64,000 nucleotides of DNA, taken from NCBI RefSeq assembly GCF_900114255.1, contig NZ_FOSL01000013.1:79279-143278 (forward strand). The letters are read 5' to 3'. The notes beneath the pieces were generated by a model. The model had not been told where the DNA came from, did not search any database, and was given only the letters and a program-made list of their open reading frames with translations. Made by a program: the position numbers and the translations under genes. Each line of letters begins with the position of its first letter. Position 1 is the stretch's first letter. Below are positions 52,001 to 61,065 of this stretch, in pieces. Origin of the DNA: Neomesorhizobium albiziae. GTDB taxonomy: Bacteria; Pseudomonadota; Alphaproteobacteria; Rhizobiales; Rhizobiaceae.

Positions 52001-52772
52001 CGGCTCGCGCTATGCCGACGGTCGCGGCGTCAAGTCCGACATGAAGCAGGCGGCCGGATGGTACGAGAAATCCGCCGAGCTCGGCTTTGCGCCGGCTCAG
52101 TACCGGATCGGGAATCTCTACGAGAAAGGCCTCGGCGTCACGCGCGACGTGGCGAAGGCCAAGACCTGGTATCAGATGGCCGCCGCGCAGGGCAACGCCA
52201 GCGCAATGCACAACCTGGCCGTTCTGTTCGCGATGGGCGCAGACGGCGTTGCCGACAATGATTCGGCGGCGCGCTGGTTCACCCAGGCCGCCGAACTCGG
52301 CGTCAAGGACAGCCAGTTCAATCTGGGCATCCTGGCCGCCAAGGGCGTCGGCATGATCCAGAACCTCGAGGAATCCTACAAGTGGTTCGCCCTCGTCGCC
52401 AAGGCCGGCGACCGCGATGCCGCCGCCAAGCGCGACGAGATCGCCAGGGCGCTGCGGCCCGAGCAGCTGGAGAAGGCCCGCGCCGTTTCGGAGCTGTGGA
52501 AGCCAAAGGCCGTCAACGCCGAGACCAACAGCGTTGAAATCCCGGAATCCTGGCAGGAAAGCAACGCCAAGACCGCCAGCATCGACATGAAGCAGGTGGT
52601 GCAGAACATGCAGCGCATCCTCAACAAGAACGGCTACGACGCCGGCAGCGCCGACGGCGTCATGGGCGCCAAGACCAAGGCCGCCATCGCCACCTTCCAG
52701 GGCGACAATGGCATGGATGCGACGGGCGAAGTGGACGACAAACTGGTCCGCCTCCTGCTTGAAAAGAAATGA
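49029..52772 (+). CDS. podJ: PodJ-like polarity protein
   Basis: A 1247-residue bitopic protein. Residues 1-~650 are long coiled-coil segments (SLENLEQRLERNQ; QIEERLDEISRAIV; repeated LxxRLxxIxxRLD). An acidic linker follows, then one membrane segment near 815-838 (KTMLLSATAIMLALAGMQLG), a periplasmic Ala/Pro-rich stretch, Sel1/TPR repeats (~975-1120: AGDSKAIFEIGSRYADGRGV, FAPAQYRIGNLYEKGLGV, ASAMHNLAVLFAMG) and a C-terminal peptidoglycan-binding domain (MQRILNKNGYDAGSADGVMGAKTKAAI). This is the PodJ layout organising the new cell pole. Start 49029 fits rhizobial homologues. Confidence 0.9.
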   Translation: MNSKRSYLDSLNAGRQRRPYTSLEDLNRSLENLEQRLERNQDSRPDPYAPKDDFYARPRMPAAARPMSEKPYQSLARDLDRVRSQEDGIAAVGKIAGELKGLREELHHQMTAGLRREFDSLRSEIARAYSSPASARAGAELNVEFERLSGAIRELSERSDDRSVNLLRLKLEQVKAALDTLAREETVLSVDRRWDDFDRRWSAFEDRVSAGSLRRGEDPEIAALNARLEQINDAVNNLPESLSLQSLEEKVRMLAGAVDHFSRQQDRRGSDAFGQIEERLDEISRAIVASAVSNRPPHIDPQPFERIEARITSLARQLEELVDDRPNGEVIDRLNLLSQRVDELAIRAELPEQAVERLARQVASIGEKLDRAPQAAVSDRFLQGIEQRFDMLSDMLDRRQGDAIEHGQALFRDLERRLDEVAERLDHRGAAAMPASGEIMEAIDQRFNDFARKLEDRGTAASDDAIRGLEARLENISGRLDSSASQVAGIDPDLIRNLEAQVAGLSAHLARPSAPMPEFEDIAPRLVDIEKSIAGSRESILAAARQAAEDAVKSLAGSKTNAAAVAGLADDLKALETLTRRSDERNSKTFEAIHDTLLKIVDRLGSLETGTAEQPLPRKLSLDNAPSIEPGDTHPADPETIEPEIARGWGQPAVTRSPAEAAAAAAVAALSSTGIQAEQEAGGRVRTMLGGLSRAFGGKKEAEELPLAGSEEPTMEAAAPSVDLDEPLDPKIANRPLEPGSGAPDLSAIMKRVRDERGSPAKPADMDAAKSDFIAAARRAAQAAAAEADMLKKTAEGDGEGGRLKLGSLFRSKRKTMLLSATAIMLALAGMQLGKAFFADREVAELTAPDSGIQSTAMAPAAPQAAQPAQDVADTGGSASPVRTVDATERSPLETASPATEETAAAMPADTPEMEASAAPQPEAATATATLKPELQDEDGAAADLATASTPAPAAPVTTATASPILVPVEAGPVPLREAAEAGDSKAIFEIGSRYADGRGVKSDMKQAAGWYEKSAELGFAPAQYRIGNLYEKGLGVTRDVAKAKTWYQMAAAQGNASAMHNLAVLFAMGADGVADNDSAARWFTQAAELGVKDSQFNLGILAAKGVGMIQNLEESYKWFALVAKAGDRDAAAKRDEIARALRPEQLEKARAVSELWKPKAVNAETNSVEIPESWQESNAKTASIDMKQVVQNMQRILNKNGYDAGSADGVMGAKTKAAIATFQGDNGMDATGEVDDKLVRLLLEKK

Positions 52773-52779
52773 ATTTCAG

Positions 52780-52808
52780 AGGCCCGGCGCGCATAATGCG
52801 CCGGGCCT
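52780..52808. terminator. Hairpin after podJ
   Basis: AGGCCCGGCGC (52780-52790) pairs with GCGCCGGGCCT (52798-52808). No immediate T-tract follows, but a run of eight T comes about 24 nt later. Confidence 0.6.
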
Positions 52809-52953
52809 GCCATCCCTTTGGAAGTGCTGCGGTTTTTTTTAACCAAGTCGTGTGCAAAGTTTGACTTCGCCGCAATGTCGGCGCAACTACGAATTAGTCG
52901 TGCGTTACATCTCGTCAGGGGCGAGAACAGGCACCAAAACCAGAGTTTGACGG

Positions 52954-53877
52954 GTGGGCATCTATCTCCCGATCGCCGAAATGTCTGTCAATGTCTTCGT
53001 GCTGCTTGCCATGGGCGCGGCGGTGGGCTTCCTGTCGGGCATGTTCGGGGTCGGCGGCGGCTTCCTCATCACCCCGCTGCTGATCTTCTACAACATCCCG
53101 CCGGCGATCGCGGTGGCCACCGGCGCGAACCAGGTCATCGCTTCTTCCTTCTCGGGCGCGCTTGCGCACGTCAAACGCGGCACGCTCGACTTCAAGCTCG
53201 GCACCATGCTTCTGATCGGCGGCATCGCCGGGTCCACCGTGGGCGCCTATGTGTTTGCGCTGCTGCGCTCCATCGGCCAGCTCGACCTGTTCATCTCGCT
53301 GCTCTACGTCGCGCTGCTCGGCACCGTCGGCGGGCTGATGATGGTGGAAAGCGTAAACGCCCTGCGGCGCACCAGTTCGGGTGCTGCGCCGACAATGAAG
53401 AAGTCGGGCCAGCACAACTGGATTCACAAGCTGCCGCTGAAGATGCGCTTCCGCACGTCGAAGCTGTTCGTCAGCGTCATCCCGGTTCTGGGGCTTGGCG
53501 CCGCCATCGGCTTCCTTGCCGCCATCATGGGCGTCGGCGGCGGCTTCATCATGGTGCCGGCGCTGATTTATCTGCTGAAAGTGCCGACCAACGTCGTCGT
53601 CGGCACCTCCCTGTTTCAGATCATCTTCGTTGCCGCCTACACGACGCTGGTGCACGCCACCGCCAACCAGACGGTCGACGTGGTGCTGGCCTTCGTGCTC
53701 ATGGTGGGTGGCGTCGCCGGCGCGCAATATGGCGCCAAGGCGGGGCAGAAGCTGCGCGGCGAACAGTTGCGGGCGCTGCTCGCCGCCCTGGTGCTGGCGG
53801 TGGCGCTGCGCCTTGCCTTCGATCTCTTCGTCAGGCCGGCCAACCTCTATTCGCTTACAGCGCTCGGAGGCATCTGA
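52954..53877 (+). CDS. TauE/SafE-family anion exporter
   Basis: This 307-residue membrane protein has about eight helices and two internal repeats, each with the signature GVGGGF: LSGMFGVGGGFLITPLLIFYNIPPAIAVATGANQ and LAAIMGVGGGFIMVPALIYLLKVPTNVVVGTS. The family moves sulfite, sulfoacetate or related anions. The GTG start at 52954 gives the usual IYLPIAEMSVN N-terminus. It overlaps the TIGR02186 gene by one nt (TGATG), a conserved pairing. Confidence 0.9.
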   Translation: MGIYLPIAEMSVNVFVLLAMGAAVGFLSGMFGVGGGFLITPLLIFYNIPPAIAVATGANQVIASSFSGALAHVKRGTLDFKLGTMLLIGGIAGSTVGAYVFALLRSIGQLDLFISLLYVALLGTVGGLMMVESVNALRRTSSGAAPTMKKSGQHNWIHKLPLKMRFRTSKLFVSVIPVLGLGAAIGFLAAIMGVGGGFIMVPALIYLLKVPTNVVVGTSLFQIIFVAAYTTLVHATANQTVDVVLAFVLMVGGVAGAQYGAKAGQKLRGEQLRALLAALVLAVALRLAFDLFVRPANLYSLTALGGI

Positions 53878-54662
53878 TGGCCTTGCGGCGCATCGTCACC
53901 GCCTGCCTGGCCTGCCTGCTTCTGGCCGGCGGTGCTGAGGCGCAGGAACAGAACCCGGAAAACATCGAGATCGGCCTTTCCACCGACCGTGTCTCCATCA
54001 CCTCCGACTTCGCCGGCGCCGACCTGACCATCTTCGGGGCGATCGACAATCCCGACCCGCTGATCAGCCGGCAGGGCCGCTACGACATCATCGTCGTGCT
54101 GGAGGGGCCGGCGCGGCCGGTGGTGGTGCGCCGCAAGGGCCGCGTCCTCGGCATGTGGATCAACACCAGATCCGAAACCTTCCTCAACGTGCCGATCTCC
54201 TATTCGGTGTCGACGACCCGCGCCTTCCAGGACATGACAACCCCGACCAGCTACAAGCAGCTGTCGCTGGGGCCGGCCAACATCTACATGGAGCCCGAAA
54301 ACAAGCGGGCGAACCCGGTGACGATCCAGGAATTCACCGAGGCCCTGCGCGACCGCAAGCAGGCGACGGGCCTTTACAACGAACGCATCGGCGGCGTTCA
54401 GTTCCTGTCGCAGAACCTTTTCCGCGCAACCGTCGAGCTGGCGCCCAACGTTCCGGTGGGCACGCACAAGGCGCGCGCCTTCCTCTTCCGCAACGGCGTC
54501 TTCATCAAGGAAACTTCGGCGCAACTGGCGATCCTGAAGGCCGGCTTCGAGCAATCGATCTTCCTCGCCTCGCGCGACTACGGTTTTCTGTACGGCGTTT
54601 TCGCCGTGCTGCTTGCCATGTTGACCGGCTGGCTAGGCCGCCTCATCTTCCGCAAGGATTGA
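53877..54662 (+). CDS. TIGR02186-family membrane-anchored protein
   Basis: This 261-residue protein has a signal peptide (MALRRIVTACLACLLLAGGAEA), a beta-rich periplasmic domain (IEIGLSTDRVSITSDFAGADLTIFGAIDNPDP ... YDIIVVLEGPARPVVVRRKGRVLGMWIN) and a C-terminal membrane anchor (GFLYGVFAVLLAMLTGWLGRLIF). It matches TIGR02186, proteins found beside TauE/SafE exporters and thought to be their partner. Translationally coupled to the exporter. Confidence 0.9.
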   Translation: MALRRIVTACLACLLLAGGAEAQEQNPENIEIGLSTDRVSITSDFAGADLTIFGAIDNPDPLISRQGRYDIIVVLEGPARPVVVRRKGRVLGMWINTRSETFLNVPISYSVSTTRAFQDMTTPTSYKQLSLGPANIYMEPENKRANPVTIQEFTEALRDRKQATGLYNERIGGVQFLSQNLFRATVELAPNVPVGTHKARAFLFRNGVFIKETSAQLAILKAGFEQSIFLASRDYGFLYGVFAVLLAMLTGWLGRLIFRKD

Positions 54663-54731
54663 TGGTGACGTGCCCTCTCCCATCGGAGGCGCGCAAACAG
54701 CTTGGGGAATGCCCGCTTCAAACCCGAAGGG

Positions 54732-55202
54732 CTACAGCCACCGCCTTACGCGCGACCGGTAGCCACGATAGACATCGCCGAATTTGCGCTCGAGATAGGC
54801 CTCCTCGCGGGCGACGACGCCATAGCGGATAACCAGCGCGAAAGGCGCCAGCGCTATCAGCAGCCAGAGATTGTCCAGCGCGATGGCGAGGCCGATCAGG
54901 CCGAGCACCATGCCGAGATAAATGGGGTTGCGTGTGAAGCGATACGGCCCGCTCTCGACGATGGCGGTGGTCGGCCGGTTGGTAGGGACGTTCGAACCGC
55001 TCCTGGTGACGGTAACGATTGCCCATGCAAACAACGCCAGTGCAAGTACAAAGATAGCTGCGCCAAGCCAACCCACGGGCAGGCCGGCTGGCAGGAACGG
55101 CAGCGGTACGAGCCAGTGCAGTGCGAGCCCGGCGACGACGGCAAGCGCCCATGCGAGCGGCGGCCGAACGACGACTTGAGCGGTATCAGCCGTGTCATCC
55201 AT
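54732..55202 (-). CDS. Isoprenylcysteine carboxyl methyltransferase (ICMT)-like protein
   Basis: A 156-residue membrane protein with four hydrophobic segments and the C-terminal ICMT/PEMT signature SGPYRFTRNPIYLGMVLGLIGLAIA ... REEAYLERKFGDVYRGYRSRVRRWL. The RNPxY and ExxL...YxxY residues bind SAM in this family. Bacterial members methylate lipids or small molecules; the substrate here is unknown. Start 55202 (MDDTADTAQ); the longer frame begins in the leader. Confidence 0.85.
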   Translation of the reverse strand: MDDTADTAQVVVRPPLAWALAVVAGLALHWLVPLPFLPAGLPVGWLGAAIFVLALALFAWAIVTVTRSGSNVPTNRPTTAIVESGPYRFTRNPIYLGMVLGLIGLAIALDNLWLLIALAPFALVIRYGVVAREEAYLERKFGDVYRGYRSRVRRWL

Positions 55203-55359
55203 GGCAGGACCGTGACCCCAAGGTCCGTGTCGAGGCATTTGCAGGCAAACACATCCGGCGGAATGCATTCCACCTATGTCCGCTTGCAGACTATCGTCAA
55301 ACTGCTTGCAAAGCCAATCTCGGACGGCGCAACGGCCCATTCATTGAACAGAGGAAGAA

Positions 55360-56070
55360 CTATCCCGGTCTCAGCATCGAGCCGGCGATGGCGTAGATGC
55401 GCCGGGTGCCGAGCAGGTAGGCCATGAAGGCATCCCTGCTGAACAAACCGGCATAGGCGCGGTCGAGCACGTTGAGCGAACCGGTGTAGGAGCCGAAGGC
55501 CGGCATGATCAGCCGGCTGCCATCGCTGGCGAAGCAGCGCCGGCGCACCGAGCGACCGCGTTGCACGATGCGTGCGCAAGGGTGAAGGTGGCCCGCGATC
55601 TCGCCGGGCATCGCCACCCGTGACGGCTCGTGCCGGAACACCAGGTTGCCGATGGCAAGTTCCCTCACCGTCTCGCCGGGCAGGCCTTCCGGCGCGTCGG
55701 GATCGTGGTTGCCGGCAACCCAGAACCAGTCGCGGCCGGCCATCAATGCGGTCAGCCGGTGGCGGAAAACGTCAGGCATGTCGGCAGACCCCCTGCCGTC
55801 GTGAAAGCTGTCGCCAAGGCTGATCACCATCTTCGGATCGTAGTGCGCGACCACCGCCTGCAGCCGCAGCAAAGTGGCGGCGGTGTCGTAAGGCGGCACG
55901 AACGAGCCGCGGCGCGCGTAGGCTGCGCCCTTTTCCAGATGCAGGTCGGAAACCACGAGCAGGTCGAGTTCGGGAAAATAGAGCACGCCGCTCTGGTCGC
56001 AGACGGCGCGTTCGCCGGCGATCTCGATTTCCTCCGGCCTCGTTGCCGGCTTCACCGCGGTTTGGCTCAT
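55360..56070 (-). CDS. pdeM: Ligase-associated endonuclease PdeM (metallophosphoesterase)
   Basis: A 236-residue calcineurin-like phosphoesterase with motifs VVSDLHLEKG, SLGDSFHDGRG, VAGNHDPD and EIAGHLHPCARI. This is the PdeM/MPE type that cleaves single-stranded DNA using Mn2+ and travels with Lhr, Exo and an ATP-dependent ligase. It overlaps lhr by 4 nt, so translation is coupled. Confidence 0.92.
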   Translation of the reverse strand: MSQTAVKPATRPEEIEIAGERAVCDQSGVLYFPELDLLVVSDLHLEKGAAYARRGSFVPPYDTAATLLRLQAVVAHYDPKMVISLGDSFHDGRGSADMPDVFRHRLTALMAGRDWFWVAGNHDPDAPEGLPGETVRELAIGNLVFRHEPSRVAMPGEIAGHLHPCARIVQRGRSVRRRCFASDGSRLIMPAFGSYTGSLNVLDRAYAGLFSRDAFMAYLLGTRRIYAIAGSMLRPG

Positions 56071-58589
56071 GCCCCGCCCATCGCTTCCTCGATCAGATCG
56101 TCCGCCGCTTCCGACAGAAGCATCTCGTTTGCATCGCCGGCCACCGCCTCCTTGCCGATCTCCATCATCACCGGCACGGCGAGCGGCGAAATGCGCTCCA
56201 GGTCCTTATGCATGATTCTACCCTTGATGCGCGACAGCATGTCGGCAAGTCTGCTGACATCGAGCAGGCCGGCCGCCGCATCCGCGCGTGTCGCCTGCAG
56301 GAGAATGTGGTCCGGCTCATGGCTGCGCAGCACGTCGTAGATCAGGTCGGCCGAGACGGTGACCTGGCGGCCGCTCTTTTCCTGGCCGGGATGGCGCTTC
56401 TCGATCAGCCCCGAGATCAGCGCGCAATTGCGGAAGGTGCGCTTCAAGAGCCAGCTTTCGGCAAGCCACGCATCGAGGTCGTCGCCCAGCATGTCCTCGT
56501 CGAAGAGTTCGGCGAGCGAGGGTTTGCGCCTCCTGAACATGGCGCCCATGTCTTCCAGGCCCCATACGGCGAGCGAATATTCCGTGGCGACGAAGCCGGT
56601 CGGGTGAGCGCCGGCGCGTTCCAGCCGGCGGGTCAACAGCATGCCCAGGGTCTGGTGCGCCAGCCGTCCTTCGAAGGCATAGGCCACCATGTAGAAGCGG
56701 TTGGCGCGCGGGAACGTCTCGATCAGCAGGTCCTTCCTGCGCGGCAGCACGGATTTTTCCTGCTGCAGCCGCAGCCAGTCCGACACCTGCTCGGGCAATT
56801 TCTTCCACTGGTCGGGATCGGCGAGCAGGCCGCGCACCTGGTCGGCGAGATAGGTCGACAGAGGGAATTTCCCGCCGGCATAGATCGGCACTTTCGCATC
56901 CACACCCGTGGCGTTGGAAACGTAGGCTTCGTTTTCGCGGATGCCCTCGAAACGCAGCGTGCGGCCGGCAAACAGGAAGGTGTCGCCCGGCGTCATCGTC
57001 TCCAGGAAGTATTCCTCGATCTTGCCGAGCGGCGCGCCGCCGCGCGAACTGGCGCCCCTGCCCTGCCTGACATAGCGCACGTTGAGCATCGGCTGCTCGA
57101 TGATGGTGCCGACGTTCAGCCGGTACTGCTGGGCAAAACGCGGATGCGATATCCGCCACTTGCCGTCCTTGGTCAGTCTTATCTTGGCGTAACGCTCGTA
57201 GCTCCTCAGCGCATAGCCGCCTGTGGCGACAAAATCGACGACGCGGTCGAACGTCTGCCGGTCGACGCCCGCATACGGCGCAGCACTGATGATTTCGCCG
57301 TAAAGCTCGTCCGTGTCGAACGGCGCGCCGCAGGCGCTGCCCAAAACGTGCTGCGCCAGCACGTCGAGCGCGCCGGCGAGCAGCGGCGGCGTGTCCTGTG
57401 CGCCGAGGTAATTGGCTTCGAGGGCTGCCCGGCACTCCAGCACCTCGAAGCGGTTGGCCGGGATCAGCAGCGCCTTCGACGGCTCGTCCATGCGGTGATT
57501 GGACCGTCCGATACGCTGCGCCAGCCGGCTGGCACCCTTGGGCGCGCCGACATGCACGACGAGATCGACATCGCCCCAGTCGATACCGAGATCGAGCGTC
57601 GAGGTGGCGACGATGGCGCTGAGGCTGCCCGCCTCCATCGCCTTCTCCACCTTGCGGCGCTGGCCGACATCGAGCGAGCCGTGATGCAGCGCGATCGGCA
57701 GCGAATCGTCGTTCACCCGCCACAATTCCTGGAACAGCATCTCGGCCTGGCTGCGCGTGTTGACGAAAAGCAGCGTGGTCCGGTGCTCGCGCACGGCGTC
57801 ATAGATTTCGGGGATGGCATAACGCGCCATGTGGCCTGCCCACGGCACGCGCTCCCTGGAATCGAGGATCGAGATGTCGGGCTTGGCGCCGCCGGCGACC
57901 GTGATCAGTTCGGACAGGCCGCCGGGCGGGTTCTGCGGCACCAGCCAGCGCCGCAATTCGTCCGGTTCGGCGACGGTCGCCGACAGGCCGATGGTCTGCA
58001 AGCCGGGAACGAAGCGGCGCAGCCGCGCCAGCCCGAGCGACAAGAGATGGCCGCGTTTCGAAGTCACCAGCGAATGCAGCTCATCAAGCACGACGTAACG
58101 CAGGTCGCAGAAGAACCGCTCGGCGTCGGCGGTAGAGATCAGCAGCGCAAGCTGTTCGGGCGTGGTCAGCAGGATGTCCGGCGGCGCCAGCTTCTGGCGC
58201 TGTCGCTTGTGCATCGGCGTGTCGCCGGTGCGCGTCTCCATGGAAATCGGCAGCCCCATCTCGCCGACCGGCTTGCCGAGGTTGCGCTCGATGTCGACGG
58301 CGAGCGCCTTCAGCGGCGAGATGTAGAGCGTGTGGATGCCGCGATGCGCCTCGCCGGGCTTGCGCTTCGGCCGCACGGCAAGATCGGTCAGCGACGGCAG
58401 GAAGCCGGCCAGCGTCTTGCCGGCCCCGGTCGGCGCGATCAACAGAACCGATTTTCCGGCCTGGGCGCGGGCGAGCAGCTCGATCTGGTGGGCGCGCGGC
58501 GACCAGCCGCGTTCCGTAAACCAGTCAAGGAAAGGCTCCGGCAGAAAGGCGGCGGCGTTCTCGGGCGCGAGGCGGGCTTGCTGCGTCAC
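56067..58589 (-). CDS. Ligase-associated DEXH helicase (Lhr-core)
   Basis: An 840-residue superfamily 2 helicase with Walker A in LLIAPTGAGKTLAGF, DEXH motif VVLDELHSLVTSKRGHLLSLGLARL, motif III GLSATVAEPDELRRWL, motifs V and VI TSTLDLGIDWGDVDLVVHVGAPKG ... RLAQRIGRSNHRMDEPSKAL, and the Lhr-type winged helix and C-terminal domain. Lhr-core helicases move 3' to 5' on single strands and unwind RNA:DNA hybrids. They form a DNA repair set with PdeM, Exo and Lig. Confidence 0.93.
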   Translation of the reverse strand: MTQQARLAPENAAAFLPEPFLDWFTERGWSPRAHQIELLARAQAGKSVLLIAPTGAGKTLAGFLPSLTDLAVRPKRKPGEAHRGIHTLYISPLKALAVDIERNLGKPVGEMGLPISMETRTGDTPMHKRQRQKLAPPDILLTTPEQLALLISTADAERFFCDLRYVVLDELHSLVTSKRGHLLSLGLARLRRFVPGLQTIGLSATVAEPDELRRWLVPQNPPGGLSELITVAGGAKPDISILDSRERVPWAGHMARYAIPEIYDAVREHRTTLLFVNTRSQAEMLFQELWRVNDDSLPIALHHGSLDVGQRRKVEKAMEAGSLSAIVATSTLDLGIDWGDVDLVVHVGAPKGASRLAQRIGRSNHRMDEPSKALLIPANRFEVLECRAALEANYLGAQDTPPLLAGALDVLAQHVLGSACGAPFDTDELYGEIISAAPYAGVDRQTFDRVVDFVATGGYALRSYERYAKIRLTKDGKWRISHPRFAQQYRLNVGTIIEQPMLNVRYVRQGRGASSRGGAPLGKIEEYFLETMTPGDTFLFAGRTLRFEGIRENEAYVSNATGVDAKVPIYAGGKFPLSTYLADQVRGLLADPDQWKKLPEQVSDWLRLQQEKSVLPRRKDLLIETFPRANRFYMVAYAFEGRLAHQTLGMLLTRRLERAGAHPTGFVATEYSLAVWGLEDMGAMFRRRKPSLAELFDEDMLGDDLDAWLAESWLLKRTFRNCALISGLIEKRHPGQEKSGRQVTVSADLIYDVLRSHEPDHILLQATRADAAAGLLDVSRLADMLSRIKGRIMHKDLERISPLAVPVMMEIGKEAVAGDANEMLLSEAADDLIEEAMGGA

Positions 58590-58732
58590 GCATCAGAAGT
58601 AGCGTGGGCATAGAAAAACGCCAAGCGGAATCTGGAACAAAACGGGATCGCCCGGCGACCGCTCCTTGCCCCACCCTTGCAGTTGATGAATCGCGGCGTC
58701 AAAAGAGCAACAAAAGCATCGAGACGACACTC

Positions 58733-58903
58733 ATGACCGACACGGCAGCCTTCGAAGCCCGCATTGCCAGCCTGGAGACAGAAGTCCGTGCTTTGCAGGA
58801 AGCGGTTCTGCAATTGCAGAAGCAGATCGGTCCCACTCCGAAACCAGCGGAAACTCGGCTACGCTCGCGCGGCATGCTGGGCAGCCCGAAACCCGGCAGG
58901 TAG
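58733..58903 (+). CDS. Small coiled-coil protein
   Basis: A 56-residue product, AFEARIASLETEVRALQEAVLQLQKQIG then a basic tail (RLRSRGMLGSPKPGR). The heptad pattern predicts a dimeric coiled coil, similar in shape to SlyX. The ribosome site is moderate (GAGACGACAC). It lies between lhr and the convergent methyltransferase. Confidence 0.5.
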   Translation: MTDTAAFEARIASLETEVRALQEAVLQLQKQIGPTPKPAETRLRSRGMLGSPKPGR

Positions 58904-58910
58904 GCCGCCG

Positions 58911-59816
58911 TTATTCCTTTGCCGCCACCACGATCAGCCCTTCGATCGCTTCGCCGCGATCCATGCGGATATCGGCGCGCTCGAGCGATCTGACCGAGAG
59001 CCCCACGCCGGCGAGCAACCGCCGGAGGTACATCTGCGAATGCGCGTAGCGGCGGGAAGTGCGCAGCACGAAATCCTCCACGCCGGCGTGATGCTCGACC
59101 GAAAAGGCGAACAGGCCAGCCGCCTTGAGTGCCGCGGCGGCGGCCGCGAAAATGCCGTCGAGGCCCCCGAGATACATGAACACGTCGGCGGCGACGACGA
59201 GATCGGCGCTCTCCGGCGCGAGGCTTATGCTCTGCAGGTCGGCCTTCTCCAGCCTGTCATAGATATGCTTGGCCTCGGCCTTCCTCAGCATACCAGCCGA
59301 AATGTCGTAGCCTTCGAGAACACCGGCGACCGGGCGCAGCCGCGCCCCCATCAGGCCGGTGCCGCAGCCGAGATCGACGGCGCGGCCGAAACTGTCGCGC
59401 TGCGTCCGGATCGCCTGGTCGAGCAGTTCCGGCACGCGGTAGCCCAGTCTTTCCACCAGCGCACTGTCGAAGCTTCCCGCATACTGGTCGAACAGCGCCT
59501 CGACGAACGGGCTCGGGGGTGCTGCCGAAGCCGGCGCCGCCCCGATCAACTCCAGCTTCAGCGCCGCGCCCGGCCGGTCGGCGGGGTCGAGCTTCAGGCT
59601 CATGCGCCAGGCTTCCGCGGCCTGGTCGGCAGCACCCGCCGCCTCCTGCATTTCGCCAAGGCGAAACCAGCCCATCGCCCAGCCGGGCGCCAGTTCCAGC
59701 GCGCCGAGCATCAGCTCGGCCGCGGCGGCATGGTCGCCCGAGGCAAACAGCATTTCGGCATAGTCGGCGCGGCGGTCGGCGAGCATGTCGCCGGAAGCAA
59801 GATCGAGTGGTTTCAA
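58911..59816 (-). CDS. TPR-containing SAM-dependent methyltransferase
   Basis: The product is about 301 residues from a TTG at 59816, chosen because GGAGGG lies 9 nt upstream. TPR-like helices (ASGDHAAAAELMLGALELAPGWAMGWFRLGEMQEAAG) precede a class I methyltransferase domain: AVDLGCGTGLMGARLRPVAGVLEGYDISAGMLRKAEAK, ADLVVAADVFMYLGGLDGIF. The target is unknown. Its position inside the split ligase-associated cluster is notable. A longer frame to 59888 has no ribosome site. Confidence 0.85.
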   Translation of the reverse strand: MKPLDLASGDMLADRRADYAEMLFASGDHAAAAELMLGALELAPGWAMGWFRLGEMQEAAGAADQAAEAWRMSLKLDPADRPGAALKLELIGAAPASAAPPSPFVEALFDQYAGSFDSALVERLGYRVPELLDQAIRTQRDSFGRAVDLGCGTGLMGARLRPVAGVLEGYDISAGMLRKAEAKHIYDRLEKADLQSISLAPESADLVVAADVFMYLGGLDGIFAAAAAALKAAGLFAFSVEHHAGVEDFVLRTSRRYAHSQMYLRRLLAGVGLSVRSLERADIRMDRGEAIEGLIVVAAKE

Positions 59817-60001
59817 GACACGGTTCCCTCCGGCATTGGAGCATTTTGCAACCAGGTGGAATCGCCTGGCGTCGCACAAATGCGGCAAACAAACAGATAG
59901 AGCGGAATGTACGGTTCAACCTGAATGCATTCCGCTCTAGCCGGTGGCGCTATATCGCGGAGTCAGGAGACGATTTCAACGGGCTTTCCCGAGCGGAACA
60001 A

Positions 60002-61030
60002 ATGCCTATCTTGCAGGGGATGCGCGCCCGCGACCTGCTCCGTCCCCGGCCCGAAGGGCTCTACTGCCCGCCCGGCGATTTTTTCATCGATCCGGTGCGC
60101 CCGGTCGAACGGGCGCTGATCACCCACGGTCATTCGGATCATGCGCGTTCCGGGCACGCGAGCGTGCTCGCCACGCAGCAGACGCTCGACATCATGGCCA
60201 TCCGTTACGGCGACGGCTTCGCCGGCGCCACGCAGGCAGCCACGCTCGGCGAAACCATCGACCTCAACGGCGTCAAGGCAACCTTCCACCCCGCCGGCCA
60301 TGTGCTCGGTTCCGCGCAGATCTCAGTCGAGCACAACGGCGTCCGCATCGTCGCCTCGGGCGATTACAAGCGCCAACCCGACCCAACTTGCGTGCCGTTC
60401 GAACCGGTGAAGTGCGACGTCTTCATCACTGAAGCCACGTTCGGCCTGCCGGTTTTCCGGCATCCGCCCGACCGCGAGGAGATGGGCCGGCTGCTGAAAT
60501 CCGTCGCGCAGTTTCCCGAGCGGTCGCATCTGATCGGCGCCTATGCGCTCGGCAAGGCGCAGCGCGTCATCCGCCTGCTGCGCGATCTGGGTTATGCGGA
60601 GCCGATCTATATCCATGGCGCGCTGGCGCGGCTCAGCGAATATTACGAAAGCCAGGGCGTGGCGCTGGGCCTGCTCGAACCGGCGACCGTGGAAAGCGGA
60701 TCGAAACGGGATTTCGCCGGCGCCGTGGTGGTCGGCACGCCTTCGGCCTTCGTCGACCGCTGGGCGCGGCGCTTTCCCGATCCGGTCGCCTGCTACGCGT
60801 CCGGATGGATGCGCATCCGCCAGCGCGCCAAGCAGATCGGCGTTGAGCTGCCGCTGATCATCTCCGATCACTCCGACTGGGACGAACTGACCGACACCAT
60901 CGTGGAGACCGGCGCGGCCGAGGTCTGGGTCACGCATGGCCGCGAGGAGGCGCTGGTGCGCTGGTGTGAGCTCAACGGCATTGCGGCGCGTCCCCTGCAC
61001 CTCGTCGGCTACGAGGACGAGGGGGATTGA
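60002..61030 (+). CDS. Ligase-associated DNA exonuclease (MBL fold)
   Basis: A 342-residue beta-lactamase/beta-CASP nuclease with metal motif ALITHGHSDHARSGH, HPAGHVLGSAQISVEH, VASGDYKRQPDPTCVPFEPVKCDVFITEATFG and a C-terminal LIISDHSDWDEL ... WVTHGREEALVRWC. It matches the Exo component of the Lhr-associated repair set. Start 60002 (MPILQGMRARDLL) or 60020. It is 230 bp upstream of the ligase on the same strand with a repeat element between. Confidence 0.92.
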   Translation: MPILQGMRARDLLRPRPEGLYCPPGDFFIDPVRPVERALITHGHSDHARSGHASVLATQQTLDIMAIRYGDGFAGATQAATLGETIDLNGVKATFHPAGHVLGSAQISVEHNGVRIVASGDYKRQPDPTCVPFEPVKCDVFITEATFGLPVFRHPPDREEMGRLLKSVAQFPERSHLIGAYALGKAQRVIRLLRDLGYAEPIYIHGALARLSEYYESQGVALGLLEPATVESGSKRDFAGAVVVGTPSAFVDRWARRFPDPVACYASGWMRIRQRAKQIGVELPLIISDHSDWDELTDTIVETGAAEVWVTHGREEALVRWCELNGIAARPLHLVGYEDEGD

Positions 61031-61065
61031 TGATGACCGGTAGCGGCAGCATCGCATTCTCTCGC

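Noticed and set aside
49749..52211. 820-codon minus-strand frame opposite podJ
   Set aside because: Shadow frame over the coiled-coil coding sequence.
56043..58613. 856-codon plus-strand frame opposite lhr
   Set aside because: Long antisense open frame caused by high G+C; the helicase on the other strand has all motifs.
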